The translations under genes and the position numbers were made by a program. 64,000 nt of DNA. Source: Pseudomonadota bacterium. GTDB lineage: Bacteria; Pseudomonadota; Gammaproteobacteria; Burkholderiales; Burkholderiaceae. The stretch spans positions 14,524 to 78,523 of the forward strand of contig JAEZQX010000168.1 of NCBI GenBank assembly GCA_023441105.1, read 5' to 3'. Positions 43,456 through 53,043 of the stretch are shown piece after piece. The notes beneath the pieces were generated by a model. It was not told where the DNA came from. It saw only the letters and a list, made by a program, of their open reading frames with translations, and did not search any database. How positions within the stretch are numbered: position 1 is the stretch's first letter; every line of letters begins with the position of its first letter.

Positions 43456-44612
43456 GCCCGACCCCGCCGCTGCTGCGGGTCGAGGGGCTGGTCAAGCACT
43501 TCGCGACCTCGCGCCGGCTGTTCGGCCGCGGCGCCGCCAGGGTGCGGGCGGTGGACGGTGTCGACCTGACGGTGGCGGCGGGCGAGACGCTGGGCGTCGT
43601 CGGCGAATCGGGCTGCGGCAAGTCGACGCTGGGGCGGCTGATGCTGCGGCTGATCGAGCCCACCGCCGGGCGCGTGCTGCTCGAAGGCGTCGACCTGGCG
43701 ACGCTGGACGCGTCATCCCTGCGGGCGCGCCGGCGCCTGCTGCAGATGATCTTCCAGGATCCCTATTCGTCGCTGAACCCCACCATGACGGTCGGCGAGA
43801 TCCTGGCCGAGCCGCTGCGCCTGCACGGCATCGCGCGATCGGCCGCGGCGGTGGGCGAGCGGGTGGCCGAGCTGCTGCGCATCGTCGGCCTCGATCCGGT
43901 CCACGCGCGCCGCTACCCGCACGAGTTCTCCGGCGGCCAGCGGCAGCGCGTCGGCATCGCCCGGGCACTGGCCGTCGAACCGCGGCTGGTGGTCTGCGAC
44001 GAGGCGGTGTCGGCCCTCGACGTCTCGGTGCAGGCGCAGGTCATCAACCTGATGATGGACCTGCAGCGGCGCTTCGACCTGGCCTATGTCTTCATCGCCC
44101 ACGATCTCGCGGTGGTCCGGCACATCGCCTCGCGGGTGGCGGTGATGTACCTCGGCCGCATCGTCGAGATCGGCGACAAGCAGGCGATCTTCGAGCGGCC
44201 GCGCCATCCCTACACCCGGGCGTTGCTGGATGCGGTACCCCAGCCGGTGCCGCGGGACGCGAGAGGCGGGGCAGCCGCGGGAACGCGGCGACTGGTCCTC
44301 GAGGGCGACATCCCCAATCCCTCCGCGCCGCCGTCGGGCTGCCATTTCCACACCCGCTGTCCCTACGCCCAGGCGCGCTGCCGGACCGAGGAGCCGATGC
44401 TTGCGCCCGCCCCGGGCGCGGGCGAACATGGGGCAGCCTGTCATTTCGCCGAGCAGATCGCGCAGCAGAACGCACGACCGATCGGGGTATCGGGCCTGGC
44501 GGTCCGCCCCGGCAGCGGGCAAACCGATGAGGCCCTGGCGCTGCGGTTGCAGCGACTGCAGCAGGCCTTCGTGCGCAGGACACCACCCACCGAGGAGCGA
44601 GCATCACCATGA
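43452..44612 (+). CDS. Dipeptide/oligopeptide ABC transporter ATPase (DppF/OppF-like)
   Basis: 386 residues. Walker [10 protein letters not shown], signature [15 protein letters not shown], Walker [15 protein letters not shown] and the terminal [14 protein letters not shown] cluster domain. The overlap with the previous gene (ATGA) and with the binding-protein gene (ATGA at 44609) shows tight translational coupling. The C-terminus extends about 50 residues past the usual end of the family. Confidence 0.94.
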   Translation: MSPTPPLLRVEGLVKHFATSRRLFGRGAARVRAVDGVDLTVAAGETLGVVGESGCGKSTLGRLMLRLIEPTAGRVLLEGVDLATLDASSLRARRRLLQMIFQDPYSSLNPTMTVGEILAEPLRLHGIARSAAAVGERVAELLRIVGLDPVHARRYPHEFSGGQRQRVGIARALAVEPRLVVCDEAVSALDVSVQAQVINLMMDLQRRFDLAYVFIAHDLAVVRHIASRVAVMYLGRIVEIGDKQAIFERPRHPYTRALLDAVPQPVPRDARGGAAAGTRRLVLEGDIPNPSAPPSGCHFHTRCPYAQARCRTEEPMLAPAPGAGEHGAACHFAEQIAQQNARPIGVSGLAVRPGSGQTDEALALRLQRLQQAFVRRTPPTEERASP

Positions 44613-46150
44613 AATCCGCCTTCCTGCAGTCCCGGTTCGCCTTGCTGTCGTTGGCCATTTGCGGTGGTCTCGGCGCGGTCGTCCCCGCCTTGCCGGTCCA
44701 GGCGCAGACGCTGCGCGTCGGCCTCGCGGAGGACCCGGACCTGCTCGATCCGACCCGGGCGCGTACCTTCGTCGGGCGCATCGTCTTCTCGGCGCTGTGC
44801 GACAAGCTCTTCGACATCGACGAGAAGCTCGGCTATGTCCCGCAGCTCGCCACCGCTTACGAATGGTCGGCCGACAACAAGGCGTTGACCATCAAGCTGC
44901 GCCAGGGCGTCACCTTCCACGACGGCGAGCGGTTCGATGCGGAGGCGGTCAAGTACAACATCGAGCGCCACAAGACGATGAAGGGCTCCAACCGCAGCGG
45001 CGAGCTGAAGCCGGTGGCCAGCGTCGATGTGGTCGATGCGTCCACCGTGCGCCTCAACCTCGAGGCGCCGTTCTCGCCGCTGCTGGCGGCGCTGGCCGAC
45101 CGCGCCGGCATGATGGTCTCGCCCAAGGCGGCGCAGGCCTCCGGCGAGGGCTTCAGCAACCAGCCGGTCTGCTCCGGCCCGTTCAAGTTCGTCGAGCGGG
45201 TGGCGCAGGACCGGATCGTCCTCGAGCGTTACGACGGCTACTGGAACAAGGCCAACATCCATTTCGACAAGGTGATCTACACGCCGGTGCCGGATGCCAC
45301 CGTGAGGTTGGCCAACCTCAAGTCCGGACAGTTCGATTTCATCGAGCGGGCAGCCTCATCCGACATGGCGGCGCTGCGCAAGGACAGCCGCTTCAAGACC
45401 GCCGCCATCACCGAGATCGGCTACCAGGGCATCACCATCAACATCGGCAAGAGCGACCGCGCGAAGCAGAACCCGCTCGGCAAGGACCCGCGGGTGCGCG
45501 AGGCCTTCGAGCTGGCGCTCGATCGCGAGGGTATCGTGCAGGTGGTGATGGACGGCGAGGCGGCCGTCGGCAACCAGTGGGTGGCGCCGAACAACCCCTA
45601 TTACGCGAAGGGCGCCCCGATTCCCAAGCGCGACGTCGCCAAGGCGAAGGCGCTGCTGAAGGAAGCCGGGGTCAGCAACCCGACCTTCACGATGATGACC
45701 GCCACCACCTCGGATGCGCAGAAGATCGCCCAGGTGGTGCAGGCGATGACCAAGGAGGCAGGCTTCGACGTCAAGATCCAGTCGACCGAGTTCGCCACCT
45801 CGCTCAACCTGGCGGACAAGGGCGACTTCGACGCCTACATCCTCGCCTGGAGCGGCCGCGCCGATCCGGACGGCAACCTCTACAGCTTCGACGCCTGCAA
45901 GCAGCCGCTCAACTACGCCGGCATCTGCGATCCGAAGCTCGACGAGCTGCTGAACCAGCAGCGGACTCAGTCGGACGCCGCCGCGCGCGGGAAGACCTTC
46001 GAGCAGATCGCCGCCATCGCCTTGAAGGAGCGGCCGATCGTCTACCTGTACCACCGCAAGTGGCTCTGGGCCTACAGCAACAAGCTGTCGGGCGTGCGGG
46101 AGCTGCCCGACGGGCTGCTGCGGGTGGACGGCCTGAAGATGGCGCCTTGA
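44609..46150 (+). CDS. Dipeptide/oligopeptide ABC transporter substrate-binding protein (SBP family 5)
   Basis: 513 residues with a Sec signal peptide (hydrophobic 8-28, cleavage near VQAQ) and the family 5 start [20 protein letters not shown]. The conserved [19 protein letters not shown] block is around residue 108. Binds peptides or related compounds in the periplasm. Central gene of the operon, flanked by ATPases before and permeases after. Confidence 0.94.
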   Translation: MKSAFLQSRFALLSLAICGGLGAVVPALPVQAQTLRVGLAEDPDLLDPTRARTFVGRIVFSALCDKLFDIDEKLGYVPQLATAYEWSADNKALTIKLRQGVTFHDGERFDAEAVKYNIERHKTMKGSNRSGELKPVASVDVVDASTVRLNLEAPFSPLLAALADRAGMMVSPKAAQASGEGFSNQPVCSGPFKFVERVAQDRIVLERYDGYWNKANIHFDKVIYTPVPDATVRLANLKSGQFDFIERAASSDMAALRKDSRFKTAAITEIGYQGITINIGKSDRAKQNPLGKDPRVREAFELALDREGIVQVVMDGEAAVGNQWVAPNNPYYAKGAPIPKRDVAKAKALLKEAGVSNPTFTMMTATTSDAQKIAQVVQAMTKEAGFDVKIQSTEFATSLNLADKGDFDAYILAWSGRADPDGNLYSFDACKQPLNYAGICDPKLDELLNQQRTQSDAAARGKTFEQIAAIALKERPIVYLYHRKWLWAYSNKLSGVRELPDGLLRVDGLKMAP

Positions 46151-46178
46151 AGCTTCGGTTCCTCGCGGACGGCAGGCG

Positions 46179-47120
46179 GTGACCAGCTACCTCGTCAGGC
46201 GCATCGCCACCATCCTGCCGACGCTGGTCTTCGTGACCATGCTGATCTTCGGCCTGCAGCAGCTCCTGCCCGGCGACCCGGCGGTGGTGCTGGCCGGCGA
46301 GGAGCAGGATCCGCAGGTGATCGCCTACCTGCGCGAAAAGATGCATCTCGACGAACCGCTGCCGATGCGCTACCTCTACTGGCTCGGCGGCGTGCTGCAG
46401 GGCGACCTCGGCGAATCGATCCGCAACCAGCAGCCGGTGCTGGAGCTGGTGCTGCAGAAGCTGCCGGTGACCATCGAGCTGGCGGTATTGGCCATGCTGA
46501 TCGCGCTGGTCATCGGCATTCCCACCGGCATCATCTCGGCGGTACGGCAGGGAACGGCCTGGGATTTCGGCGCCAATGCGTTTGCGCTGTGGGGCCTCTC
46601 CACGCCCAACTTCTGGCTCGGCATCCTGATGATCCTGCTGTTCTCGGTGCAGCTCGGCTGGCTGCCGGCCTCCGGCTACGTGCCGTTCCGGGAGGATCCG
46701 GTGGCCAACCTCAAGGCGATGGTGATGCCGGCCTTCGTGCTCGGCACCAACATCGCCGCCGTGCTGATGCGCCACACGCGCAGCGCGATGCTGCAGGTGA
46801 TGAGCGCCGACTACGTGCGCACGGCGCGGGCCAAGGGCCTGAGCCAGCGGGTGGTGATCCTGCGGCACGCCCTGCGCAACGCGCTCACGCCGGTGATCAC
46901 GCTCGGCGCGCTCGAGCTCGGCACGCTGCTGTCCGGGGCGGTGCTGACCGAGCAGGTGTTCACCATCCCGGGCTTCGGCAAGCTGATCGTCGATGCCGTC
47001 TTCAACCGCGACTATGCGGTGGTGCAGGGCGTCGTGCTGGTGACCGGCACCGCCTACATCCTGTTGAACCTGCTCGCCGACATCGCCTACGTGGTGGTGA
47101 ATCCGAGGCTGCGGGCATGA
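46179..47120 (+). CDS. Dipeptide ABC transporter permease (DppB-like)
   Basis: 313 residues from GTG 46179. Six hydrophobic helices; the start TSYLVRRIATILPTLVFVTM and the coupling region DYVRTARAKGLSQRVVILRHALRNAL (about 208-233) fit DppB/GsiC. The stop overlaps the start of the DppC-like gene (ATGA). With DppC-like it forms the membrane channel. Confidence 0.95.
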   Translation: MTSYLVRRIATILPTLVFVTMLIFGLQQLLPGDPAVVLAGEEQDPQVIAYLREKMHLDEPLPMRYLYWLGGVLQGDLGESIRNQQPVLELVLQKLPVTIELAVLAMLIALVIGIPTGIISAVRQGTAWDFGANAFALWGLSTPNFWLGILMILLFSVQLGWLPASGYVPFREDPVANLKAMVMPAFVLGTNIAAVLMRHTRSAMLQVMSADYVRTARAKGLSQRVVILRHALRNALTPVITLGALELGTLLSGAVLTEQVFTIPGFGKLIVDAVFNRDYAVVQGVVLVTGTAYILLNLLADIAYVVVNPRLRA

Positions 47121-48019
47121 GCAGCATCGGCGTCGCGCCTGCATTGGGCGAGCCCGCGGAGGTGGTGGACGCCGCGCCGGCGGGAGGTCGCTGGCGTCAG
47201 GCGGCGCGCAAGCTCAGGCGCCGGCCGGCGGCGCTGTTCGGCCTTGCGGTGGTGGTCTTCTTCGTGTTGCTGGCGCTACTGGCGCCGTGGCTGTCGCCGC
47301 ATGATCCGCTGGCCACCAGCTGGAGCGCGATCCGCAAGCCGCCGTCCGCCGCGCACTGGTTCGGCACCGACGACATCGGCCGCGACGTCCTCGCCCGGGT
47401 CATGTGGGGCACGCGGGCATCGCTGGCCGCCGGGGTCGTGTCGGTGGCGATCTCGCTGGCGATCGGCGTGCCGATCGGCCTCGCGGCCGGCTTCATCGGC
47501 GGGTTCACCGACGGCCTGATCTCGCGCATCACCGACGCCTTCCTCGCCTGTCCATTCCTGATCCTGGCGATCGCGATGGCGGCGTTCCTCGGGCCGAGCC
47601 TGACCAATGCGATGATCGCGATCGGCGTGTCGGCGACGCCGATCTTCGTGCGCCTGACCCGGGCGCAGGTGATCAACATCAAGGTCGAGGACTATGTCGA
47701 GGCGGCGCGGGCGCTCGGCAACCCGCCCTGGCGCATCGCCATCCGCCACATCCTGCCCAACGTGATCCCGCCGCTGATCGTGCAGACCAGCCTGGCGATC
47801 GCCGCCGCCATCATCGCCGAGGCCAGCCTGTCCTTCCTCGGGCTCGGCCAGCAGCCGCCGGCGCCCAGCTGGGGCAGCATGCTCAACACCGCCAAGAACT
47901 ACATGGACCAGGCGCCGTGGATGGCGATCTGGCCCGGCCTGGCGATCTTCGTGCTGGTGCTGGCGTTCAACCTGCTGGGCGACGGGCTGCGGGATGCGCT
48001 GGACCCGCGGCGGCGGTAG
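47117..48019 (+). CDS. Dipeptide ABC transporter permease (DppC-like)
   Basis: 300 residues from the ATG at 47117. N-terminal extension, then the OppC N-domain and six helices, with HWFGTDDIGRDVLARVMWG (about 76-94) and the coupling loop EDYVEAARALGNPPWRIAIRHILPN in short conserved pieces. The end SFLGLGQQPPAPSWG and LGDGLRDALDPR is diagnostic of the family. Last gene of the operon. Confidence 0.95.
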   Translation: MSSIGVAPALGEPAEVVDAAPAGGRWRQAARKLRRRPAALFGLAVVVFFVLLALLAPWLSPHDPLATSWSAIRKPPSAAHWFGTDDIGRDVLARVMWGTRASLAAGVVSVAISLAIGVPIGLAAGFIGGFTDGLISRITDAFLACPFLILAIAMAAFLGPSLTNAMIAIGVSATPIFVRLTRAQVINIKVEDYVEAARALGNPPWRIAIRHILPNVIPPLIVQTSLAIAAAIIAEASLSFLGLGQQPPAPSWGSMLNTAKNYMDQAPWMAIWPGLAIFVLVLAFNLLGDGLRDALDPRRR

Positions 48020-48173
48020 CCGCTGGTAAAGGTGCCGGTGTCGCAACAGGCGGGGCAACAGCCCTTTCCAGCGCCGGCTTCTTGAGGCATTCTTGCTGAC
48101 TTGGTTCTTACTGAACCCAGGCAAGCAACGGGCGGTCGGGATGTTTTCGGCGGGCTGGATCGGGTAGCAGCAG

Positions 48174-49316
48174 ATGTTGCAGGCAATCGAAGGGCTGCGC
48201 GCGATCGGCGCGTTCTCGGTGGCGATCTCCCATTCCTGGGATTCGCCGATCCGGGCGTCGGCCTGGTTCAACGGCTCGTTCCTGGTCGTGGACATGTTCT
48301 TCGTGCTGAGCGGCTACCTCGTCACGATGGTCCACGCCGAGCGGGCGACCAGCTGGCGACACGGCGGCGGCATGATCGCCAACCGGCTCGGCCGGCTCTA
48401 CCCGACGCACATCCTGCTGCTGGGCATCCTGCTCCTGCTGCTCAACCTCAAGCGCGGCTTGAGCCTGCTGCTCGGCGCGCTGGGCGTCGACGCCGGCATG
48501 ACGCCGATCAGCGAGCAGCCGGAGATCTTCGACCTCGGCTACTTCCTGCTGACGATCACCCTGCTGCACGGCGTCGGCATCGACGACAGCGACCTCTTCA
48601 ACTTCGCCTCCTGGTCGATCTCGGCCGAGTTCTGGGCGTTCGTCACGCTCACGTGCTGCTTCGTCCTGACCCGTGACCGGCGCCGGCGCATCGCGCTGGG
48701 GTGCGCCGTCGTCGCCCTGTGCATCGGCTTCTACCTCTCGCGCTGGTGGCAACCGGCCACCCACCAGTTCGACAGCTCGATGCTGCTCGACCGGAACCTG
48801 GCGCGGTCGGTGATGGCCTACTTCGTCGGCATGCTGGCGTTCGAAGTTCGCCGCCAATACCTGCAGCAACTGGGCGATCGCGCCATCCAGGTACTGCAGG
48901 CGATCGCGCTGGTGGCCATCGTGCTGGTGATCTGCAACCAGCCGTGGCTGTTCATGTCGCAGGTCTGGTCGCTGCCGATCTGGGCGGCCCTGATCATCAG
49001 CCTCAGCTACGACCGCGGCTGGGCGGTGAAGCTGCTCGGCTGCGCCCCGATGGTGTGGCTCGGCGAGCGCAGCTACGGCATGTACATGGTCCATTCGGTG
49101 GTGATCATCATGATCAAGCACCGCGTGCTGATGATCGGGATTCCGTGGGTACGGACCACCATGCTGCTGCCTTACCTGATTGCCGTGGTGGTCCTGGGGC
49201 ACCTCATCCACCGCTACGTGGAGATGCCAGCTGCCGCCTGGACCAAGCAGCGGGTCCGGGCGTACCAGGCGCGGCGCACGCAGGCCATCGCAGCGGTGGC
49301 GGCGCCGAACTCGTAG
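48174..49316 (+). CDS. Acyltransferase-3 family membrane protein (OafA/YrhL-like)
   Basis: 380 residues with about ten hydrophobic helices. The N-terminal motif IEGLRAIGAFSVAISHSW holds the conserved Arg and His of the family, followed by VDMFFVLSGYLV and RLGRLYPTHI. Such enzymes O-acetylate or otherwise acylate surface or secreted polysaccharides and small molecules. It stands alone between the dipeptide operon and a NIPSNAP gene. A link to the exopolysaccharide operon at 12142-20725 is possible but not shown by position. Confidence 0.9.
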   Translation: MLQAIEGLRAIGAFSVAISHSWDSPIRASAWFNGSFLVVDMFFVLSGYLVTMVHAERATSWRHGGGMIANRLGRLYPTHILLLGILLLLLNLKRGLSLLLGALGVDAGMTPISEQPEIFDLGYFLLTITLLHGVGIDDSDLFNFASWSISAEFWAFVTLTCCFVLTRDRRRRIALGCAVVALCIGFYLSRWWQPATHQFDSSMLLDRNLARSVMAYFVGMLAFEVRRQYLQQLGDRAIQVLQAIALVAIVLVICNQPWLFMSQVWSLPIWAALIISLSYDRGWAVKLLGCAPMVWLGERSYGMYMVHSVVIIMIKHRVLMIGIPWVRTTMLLPYLIAVVVLGHLIHRYVEMPAAAWTKQRVRAYQARRTQAIAAVAAPNS

Positions 49317-49430
49317 ACCGGCAGAAACCATCCACGAACGGGACGAGGCGCAACTGGGTGCGTTGGCCGGTAGCGCCGACCGCCATCCTGCTACGCTAGC
49401 GCCTCGCAACCACCCAAGGAGATTTCCGCG

Positions 49431-49751
49431 ATGCTCTACGACGTCCGCACCTATGTCTGCCGCCCCGGCACCATCAAGGCCCACCTCGCGATCTACGAGC
49501 AGTACGGCTTCGAGGTCCAAAAGAAGCACCTCGGCGAGCCGGTCCTGTACGCACAGACGGAAACCGGCAACGTCAACAGCTACATCCACGTCTGGGCCTA
49601 CAAGGACGCGGCCGACCGCGCTCAGCGGCGGGCAGCCATGCAGGCGGATCCGGGCTGGATCGACTACGTCAAGCGCAGCGGCGAGGCCGGCTATCTGGAG
49701 AGCCAGAACAACCAGCTGATGACGGCGGTGTCGTTCTTCAAGCCGAAGTGA
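49431..49751 (+). CDS. NIPSNAP-family protein
   Basis: 106 residues forming one ferredoxin-like NIPSNAP domain: MLYDVRTYVCRPGT at the start, and NSYIHVWAYKDAADRAQRRAAM with the DPGWIDYV segment. A ribosome site AAGGAGA is 8 bases before the ATG. NIPSNAP proteins have no established reaction; in bacteria they often accompany catabolic genes. The following 468 bases carry no gene. Confidence 0.92.
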   Translation: MLYDVRTYVCRPGTIKAHLAIYEQYGFEVQKKHLGEPVLYAQTETGNVNSYIHVWAYKDAADRAQRRAAMQADPGWIDYVKRSGEAGYLESQNNQLMTAVSFFKPK

Positions 49752-49817
49752 TGCTTCTGGTAGTCCGGGCCGCGGGCGGATAGCGGCGGCGGATAGTAGG
49801 AAGGCGGCGGGTGCCAG

Positions 49818-49835
49818 GCGTTTCCGCGGAAACGC
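49818..49835. repeat. 18-bp perfect palindrome, copy 1
   Basis: GCGTTTCCGCGGAAACGC reads the same on both strands. The bases that follow (GCCGATCCG) resemble those after copy 2 (CGTCGATCCG), so the repeated unit extends beyond the palindrome. As RNA it would fold into a 7-bp stem with a CGCG loop. Confidence 0.88.
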
Positions 49836-49864
49836 GCCGATCCGAAGAAGAAGCAGCGGGAGCC

Positions 49865-49880
49865 CGTTTCCGCGGAAACG
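49865..49880. repeat. 16-bp perfect palindrome, copy 2
   Basis: CGTTTCCGCGGAAACG, with the outermost base pair of copies 1 and 3 lost. Its centre is 46 bases from that of copy 1 and the downstream flank shares CGATCCG with it. Confidence 0.88.
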
Positions 49881-49993
49881 CGTCGATCCGCGAAGTTCAT
49901 CGATCCAGGCCGGCAGCGGATCGGTCGAAGCGATGCCGGCGTGATGGCAGAGCCCATCTGCGACCACGTCAGCTGCCTACGCCGCAAGTCGAG

Positions 49994-50011
49994 GCGTTTC
50001 CGCGGAAACGC
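49994..50011. repeat. 18-bp perfect palindrome, copy 3
   Basis: GCGTTTCCGCGGAAACGC, identical to copy 1, and preceded by AG in both. Its centre is 130 bases from copy 2. The right flank differs from copies 1 and 2. Confidence 0.88.
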
Positions 50012-50160
50012 GGGTTGGCCCTCGTCCCGACCCTCCACCGCCCGCCCATCCGCCCCGTCAAGCGGCCGGTGAACGTTTCCCTCCCTGCAGGCGAACGAAT
50101 TCCCGTCCCGAGGGTGAACGACGTCCCGCCTGCCTCTGAAAACTCCGGCCCGCCGGTCGA

Positions 50161-50187
50161 TTGCAATATTGTCGACACTACTATAAT
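50161..50187 (+). promoter_or_regulatory. Dioxygenase-GntR operon promoter with an internal palindrome
   Basis: A perfect -10 box TATAAT (50182-50187) is preceded by TTGCAA (50161-50166) with a short 15-base spacer. In the spacer, TGTCGACA (50170-50177) is a perfect 8-bp palindrome and could be the operator of the GntR regulator encoded second in the operon. The dioxygenase ATG at 50220 follows GGGGAGGAG. Confidence 0.6.
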
Positions 50188-50219
50188 CTGTTGCCATCTG
50201 ATGGCGCGGGGAGGAGACG

Positions 50220-51269
50220 ATGGCACTGCTGGACCAGATGATCGATAGCCCTTCGGTATGGAAGGGGGCCGAGTTGCGGCAGCGAGGCGACTGGCTTGGC
50301 CATCTCGGGCCATCCGATGTGGCCGAGATCGAGGCTGCGGCGCGGTCAGTCGCCAGCCGGGGCGTGCCGCTGTTCGAGATCACCGCGGACGATTTTCCCC
50401 TCCCGTCGCTGGGCCGGCGGATGTCCGCGATTGCCCGAGTACTGGAAGGCGGCCGTGGTTTTGCTGTCCTGCGCGGCTTGCCGACCGCTCGCTACGACAT
50501 CGACACAGCGCGCCGGATCATCTGGGGCCTGGCGACGCACCTCGGGATACCCGAGCCGCAGGACGGCAAGGGCAGCCTGATGCACAGCGTCACCGACACC
50601 GGCAAGGAGGTCGAGGGCAACGAGTCGAACCGCGGCTATGAAACCGACGACGAGCTGAAGTTCCACAACGACGGCGGCGACGTCTTCATGCTGCTCTGCC
50701 TGCGCACCGCCATGTCCGGCGGCGTCAGCAAGCTGGTCAGCGTCGGCGCGCTGTTCAACGAGATCCTGCGCCGCCGGCCGGACCTGGCGGCCGTTCTCCA
50801 GGAGCCGTTCCATTTCGACGCCCGGTCGCAGAATACCCTCGGCATCCGGGTGCAGAGCGTGCCGATCTTCAACTACCACGCCGGGCACATGAGCGGCCTC
50901 TACAAGCGCCGCCACATCACGCTGGCGCAGCGCTTCCCGGAGGTGCCGCGGCTGACGGACCTGCAGGTAGAGGCGCTGGATCTGCTCGACGAGCTGTGCA
51001 ACGACCCGGACATGCATCTCTCCTTCTCGATGGAGCCGGGCGACATCCAGATCGGCAACAACTACTCGATCCTGCACTCGCGCACGAAGTACAACGATCA
51101 TCCCGAGCCGGAGCGCAAGCGCCATCTGCTGCGCGTCTGGTTGAGCCTGAGGGACGGGCGGCCGCTGCCGGAGGTTTTTGAGACGACGCGGGAGTTCGGG
51201 CCGACCTATGCACGGCGCGTCCGGGACGGCAAGGCGACGGCCGCGGTCTCCGCAGCGGCCGGAGCCTGA
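50220..51269 (+). CDS. TauD/TfdA-family dioxygenase
   Basis: 349 residues. Iron ligands are His149 and Asp151 (LKFHNDGGD) and His286 (YSILHSRT); Arg305 in RHLLRVW is the expected 2-oxoglutarate anchor. Shares the HND form and the DHPEPERKRH block with the dioxygenase at 22668-23801. First gene of an operon with a GntR regulator, a Bug receptor, an SMP-30 lactonase and a thiamine-diphosphate enzyme. Substrate unknown. Confidence 0.88.
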   Translation: MALLDQMIDSPSVWKGAELRQRGDWLGHLGPSDVAEIEAAARSVASRGVPLFEITADDFPLPSLGRRMSAIARVLEGGRGFAVLRGLPTARYDIDTARRIIWGLATHLGIPEPQDGKGSLMHSVTDTGKEVEGNESNRGYETDDELKFHNDGGDVFMLLCLRTAMSGGVSKLVSVGALFNEILRRRPDLAAVLQEPFHFDARSQNTLGIRVQSVPIFNYHAGHMSGLYKRRHITLAQRFPEVPRLTDLQVEALDLLDELCNDPDMHLSFSMEPGDIQIGNNYSILHSRTKYNDHPEPERKRHLLRVWLSLRDGRPLPEVFETTREFGPTYARRVRDGKATAAVSAAAGA

Positions 51270-51275
51270 GCGTCG

Positions 51276-51995
51276 ATGAGTTCGAACGAGAGCCTGGCAC
51301 CGGTCCAGACCTTTTCGCTGGTCGACCAGGTCGTCACGCGCCTTTCCGAGGAAATCGTCACCGGCCAGTACCTGCCGGGTGCCCGTCTGAAGGAGCAGGA
51401 GCTGGCGCTGCGCTTCGGCACCAGTCGCGCGCCGCTGCGCGAAGCGTTTCGCGTCCTGGAGCGGGAAGGGCTGGTCGAGATCCTGCCCTGGCGTGGTGTC
51501 CAGGTGTCCCGCCCGACGCTCGAGGAGATCAAGGAGCTGTTCGAGGTCAGGGCGGAGATTTTCGGTCTCTGTGCGCGACGGCTGGCAACGCATGGCGAAG
51601 CCGCGGACATCGCCCGCATCGAGCGCGAGATCGCGGCCTTGATCGTGGCGACGGAAGAGGGATGCGACGAGAAGGCCTACAAGATCCGCACCAACGCGAT
51701 CAGCGTGATGATGTCGTCGATGGTCGGCAACCGCTACCTGCACGAGATCATGGCCGATCTCCGCCGGAAGATGTTCTGGTACTACTGCTTCCTCGGTACC
51801 TCCACCCTGGAGCGCCGCCGCGAGTCGAACACCGTCTGGCGCCGGCTGTCGCAGGCGCTGCACGAGCGCGATGCGGCGGCGGCCGAGAGCGCCGCGAGCA
51901 CCGTCATCTCCGCGTCGGGGGATTTCGCCTTGAGGATGCTCGAGGCGATGAGCTCCCCGGCGCAATCTCGTCCAGGGCCGGCGCCAGGGAAATAG
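51276..51995 (+). CDS. GntR-family transcriptional regulator (FCD type)
   Basis: 239 residues: a GntR winged helix (about 15-80, with LKEQELALRFGTSRAPLREA and VLEREGLVEILPWRGV) and an FCD-like helical domain (about 90-225). Starts seven bases after the dioxygenase stop. It likely responds to the operon's substrate or a breakdown product and binds near TGTCGACA at 50170-50177. A Bug receptor gene follows after 91 bases. Confidence 0.92.
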   Translation: MSSNESLAPVQTFSLVDQVVTRLSEEIVTGQYLPGARLKEQELALRFGTSRAPLREAFRVLEREGLVEILPWRGVQVSRPTLEEIKELFEVRAEIFGLCARRLATHGEAADIARIEREIAALIVATEEGCDEKAYKIRTNAISVMMSSMVGNRYLHEIMADLRRKMFWYYCFLGTSTLERRRESNTVWRRLSQALHERDAAAAESAASTVISASGDFALRMLEAMSSPAQSRPGPAPGK

Positions 51996-52086
51996 ACGCG
52001 CCGGCACTTCAAATCCCGCGCCGCCGGTCGTGACCGTCGGCAGCCTCTGCTTGACCCATACCGATGAAATCGGAGGAGACCTCATC

Positions 52087-53043
52087 ATGAAAAGGCTTGT
52101 CCAGGCGCTCGGCTTGTCTGCTGCCGTGGCGTTTGCCGTTCCCGTTGCCGCCCAGGAAGCGAACTGGCCGGAGCGCCCGGTTCGGATCATCGTCCCGTAC
52201 CCGGCGGGTGGTGCCGTGGACGTGATGGTGCGGGCGCTCTCCGTGCAGATGTCGAACCGGCTGGGGCAGCCGATCGTCGTCGAGGCGAGGCCAGGCGGCA
52301 ACTCCAACATCGGTGCCGACGTGGTGGCCAGCGCGCCGCCGGATGGCTACACGCTGCTGGCCAGCAGCCCTTGGTTCACCATCAACCAGCTGGTCGACAA
52401 CGGGCGTCGCTGGAAGTCGTCCGACTTCGAGCCGGTCGCCCAGTTCGCGACCTCCCCGAACTACATGGTGGTGGGCGCCGACTCCCCGGCGAAGACCGTG
52501 GCCGACTACGTGGCGATGGCCAAGAAGTCGCCGGGAATGCTCTACGGCAGCACCGGTATCGGCTCGACGCAGGACATGGCCGTCGCCATGTTCGCCTCGG
52601 CCGCCGGCATCACGCTCGAGCCGGTTCCCTACAAGGGTGCGCCGCCAATCCTGCCGGACCTCGCCAGTGGCCAGCTGTCCATGGCGATCGTTGCCGGCGG
52701 CAACGCAACGGCGCAGATCAAGGCGGGGCGGCTGCGTGCCTTGGCAAGTACGGCGAGCGCGCGCAGCGCGTCCACGCCCGACATCCCGACCCTGGTCGAG
52801 TCGGGCTTTCCGGTGACCGTTGTCTCCTGGTACGGCCTGCACGCGCCGGCGGGCACGCCGAAGCCGGTGATCGAGAAGATCGCGTCGGCCGTGAAGGCTG
52901 CCGCTGAAGCTCGTGAGACGCAGGAACGGTTCGCTGCTGCCAATGCGGAGGTCTCCTACCTGGGCACGGCGGATTTCCACAAGACGCTGGAGGACGAGCG
53001 CAGCAGTTGGGCGAAGGTCGTGCCGCTGCTCGAGAAGAAGTGA
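52087..53043 (+). CDS. Bug/TctC-family periplasmic receptor
   Basis: 318 residues from the ATG at 52087 (GGAGAC upstream). A Sec signal peptide (hydrophobic 8-21, cleavage near VAAQE) is followed by WPERPVRIIVPYPAGGAVD, PIVVEARPGGNS and PDGYTLL. Fourth Bug protein of the window. Its stop overlaps the ATG of the SMP-30 gene by one base (TGATG), so it is part of the same transcript as the lactonase and the thiamine-diphosphate enzyme. Confidence 0.92.
   Translation: MKRLVQALGLSAAVAFAVPVAAQEANWPERPVRIIVPYPAGGAVDVMVRALSVQMSNRLGQPIVVEARPGGNSNIGADVVASAPPDGYTLLASSPWFTINQLVDNGRRWKSSDFEPVAQFATSPNYMVVGADSPAKTVADYVAMAKKSPGMLYGSTGIGSTQDMAVAMFASAAGITLEPVPYKGAPPILPDLASGQLSMAIVAGGNATAQIKAGRLRALASTASARSASTPDIPTLVESGFPVTVVSWYGLHAPAGTPKPVIEKIASAVKAAAEARETQERFAAANAEVSYLGTADFHKTLEDERSSWAKVVPLLEKK

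Larger units (their letters stand above)
49752..50219. other. 468-bp gene-free region with three copies of a perfect palindrome and a promoter
   Basis: No supported gene lies here; open frames on both strands are created by the repeated palindrome. It holds three copies of the CGTTTCCGCGGAAACG palindrome (annotated separately), followed by about 150 bases of mixed sequence and the promoter of the dioxygenase gene at 50220. Confidence 0.7.

Noticed and set aside
49752..50219. Possible small CRISPR array because of repeated palindromes
   Set aside because: Only three copies, with unequal spacers of about 30 and 113 bases and no cas genes; palindromes with different flanks do not make a CRISPR.
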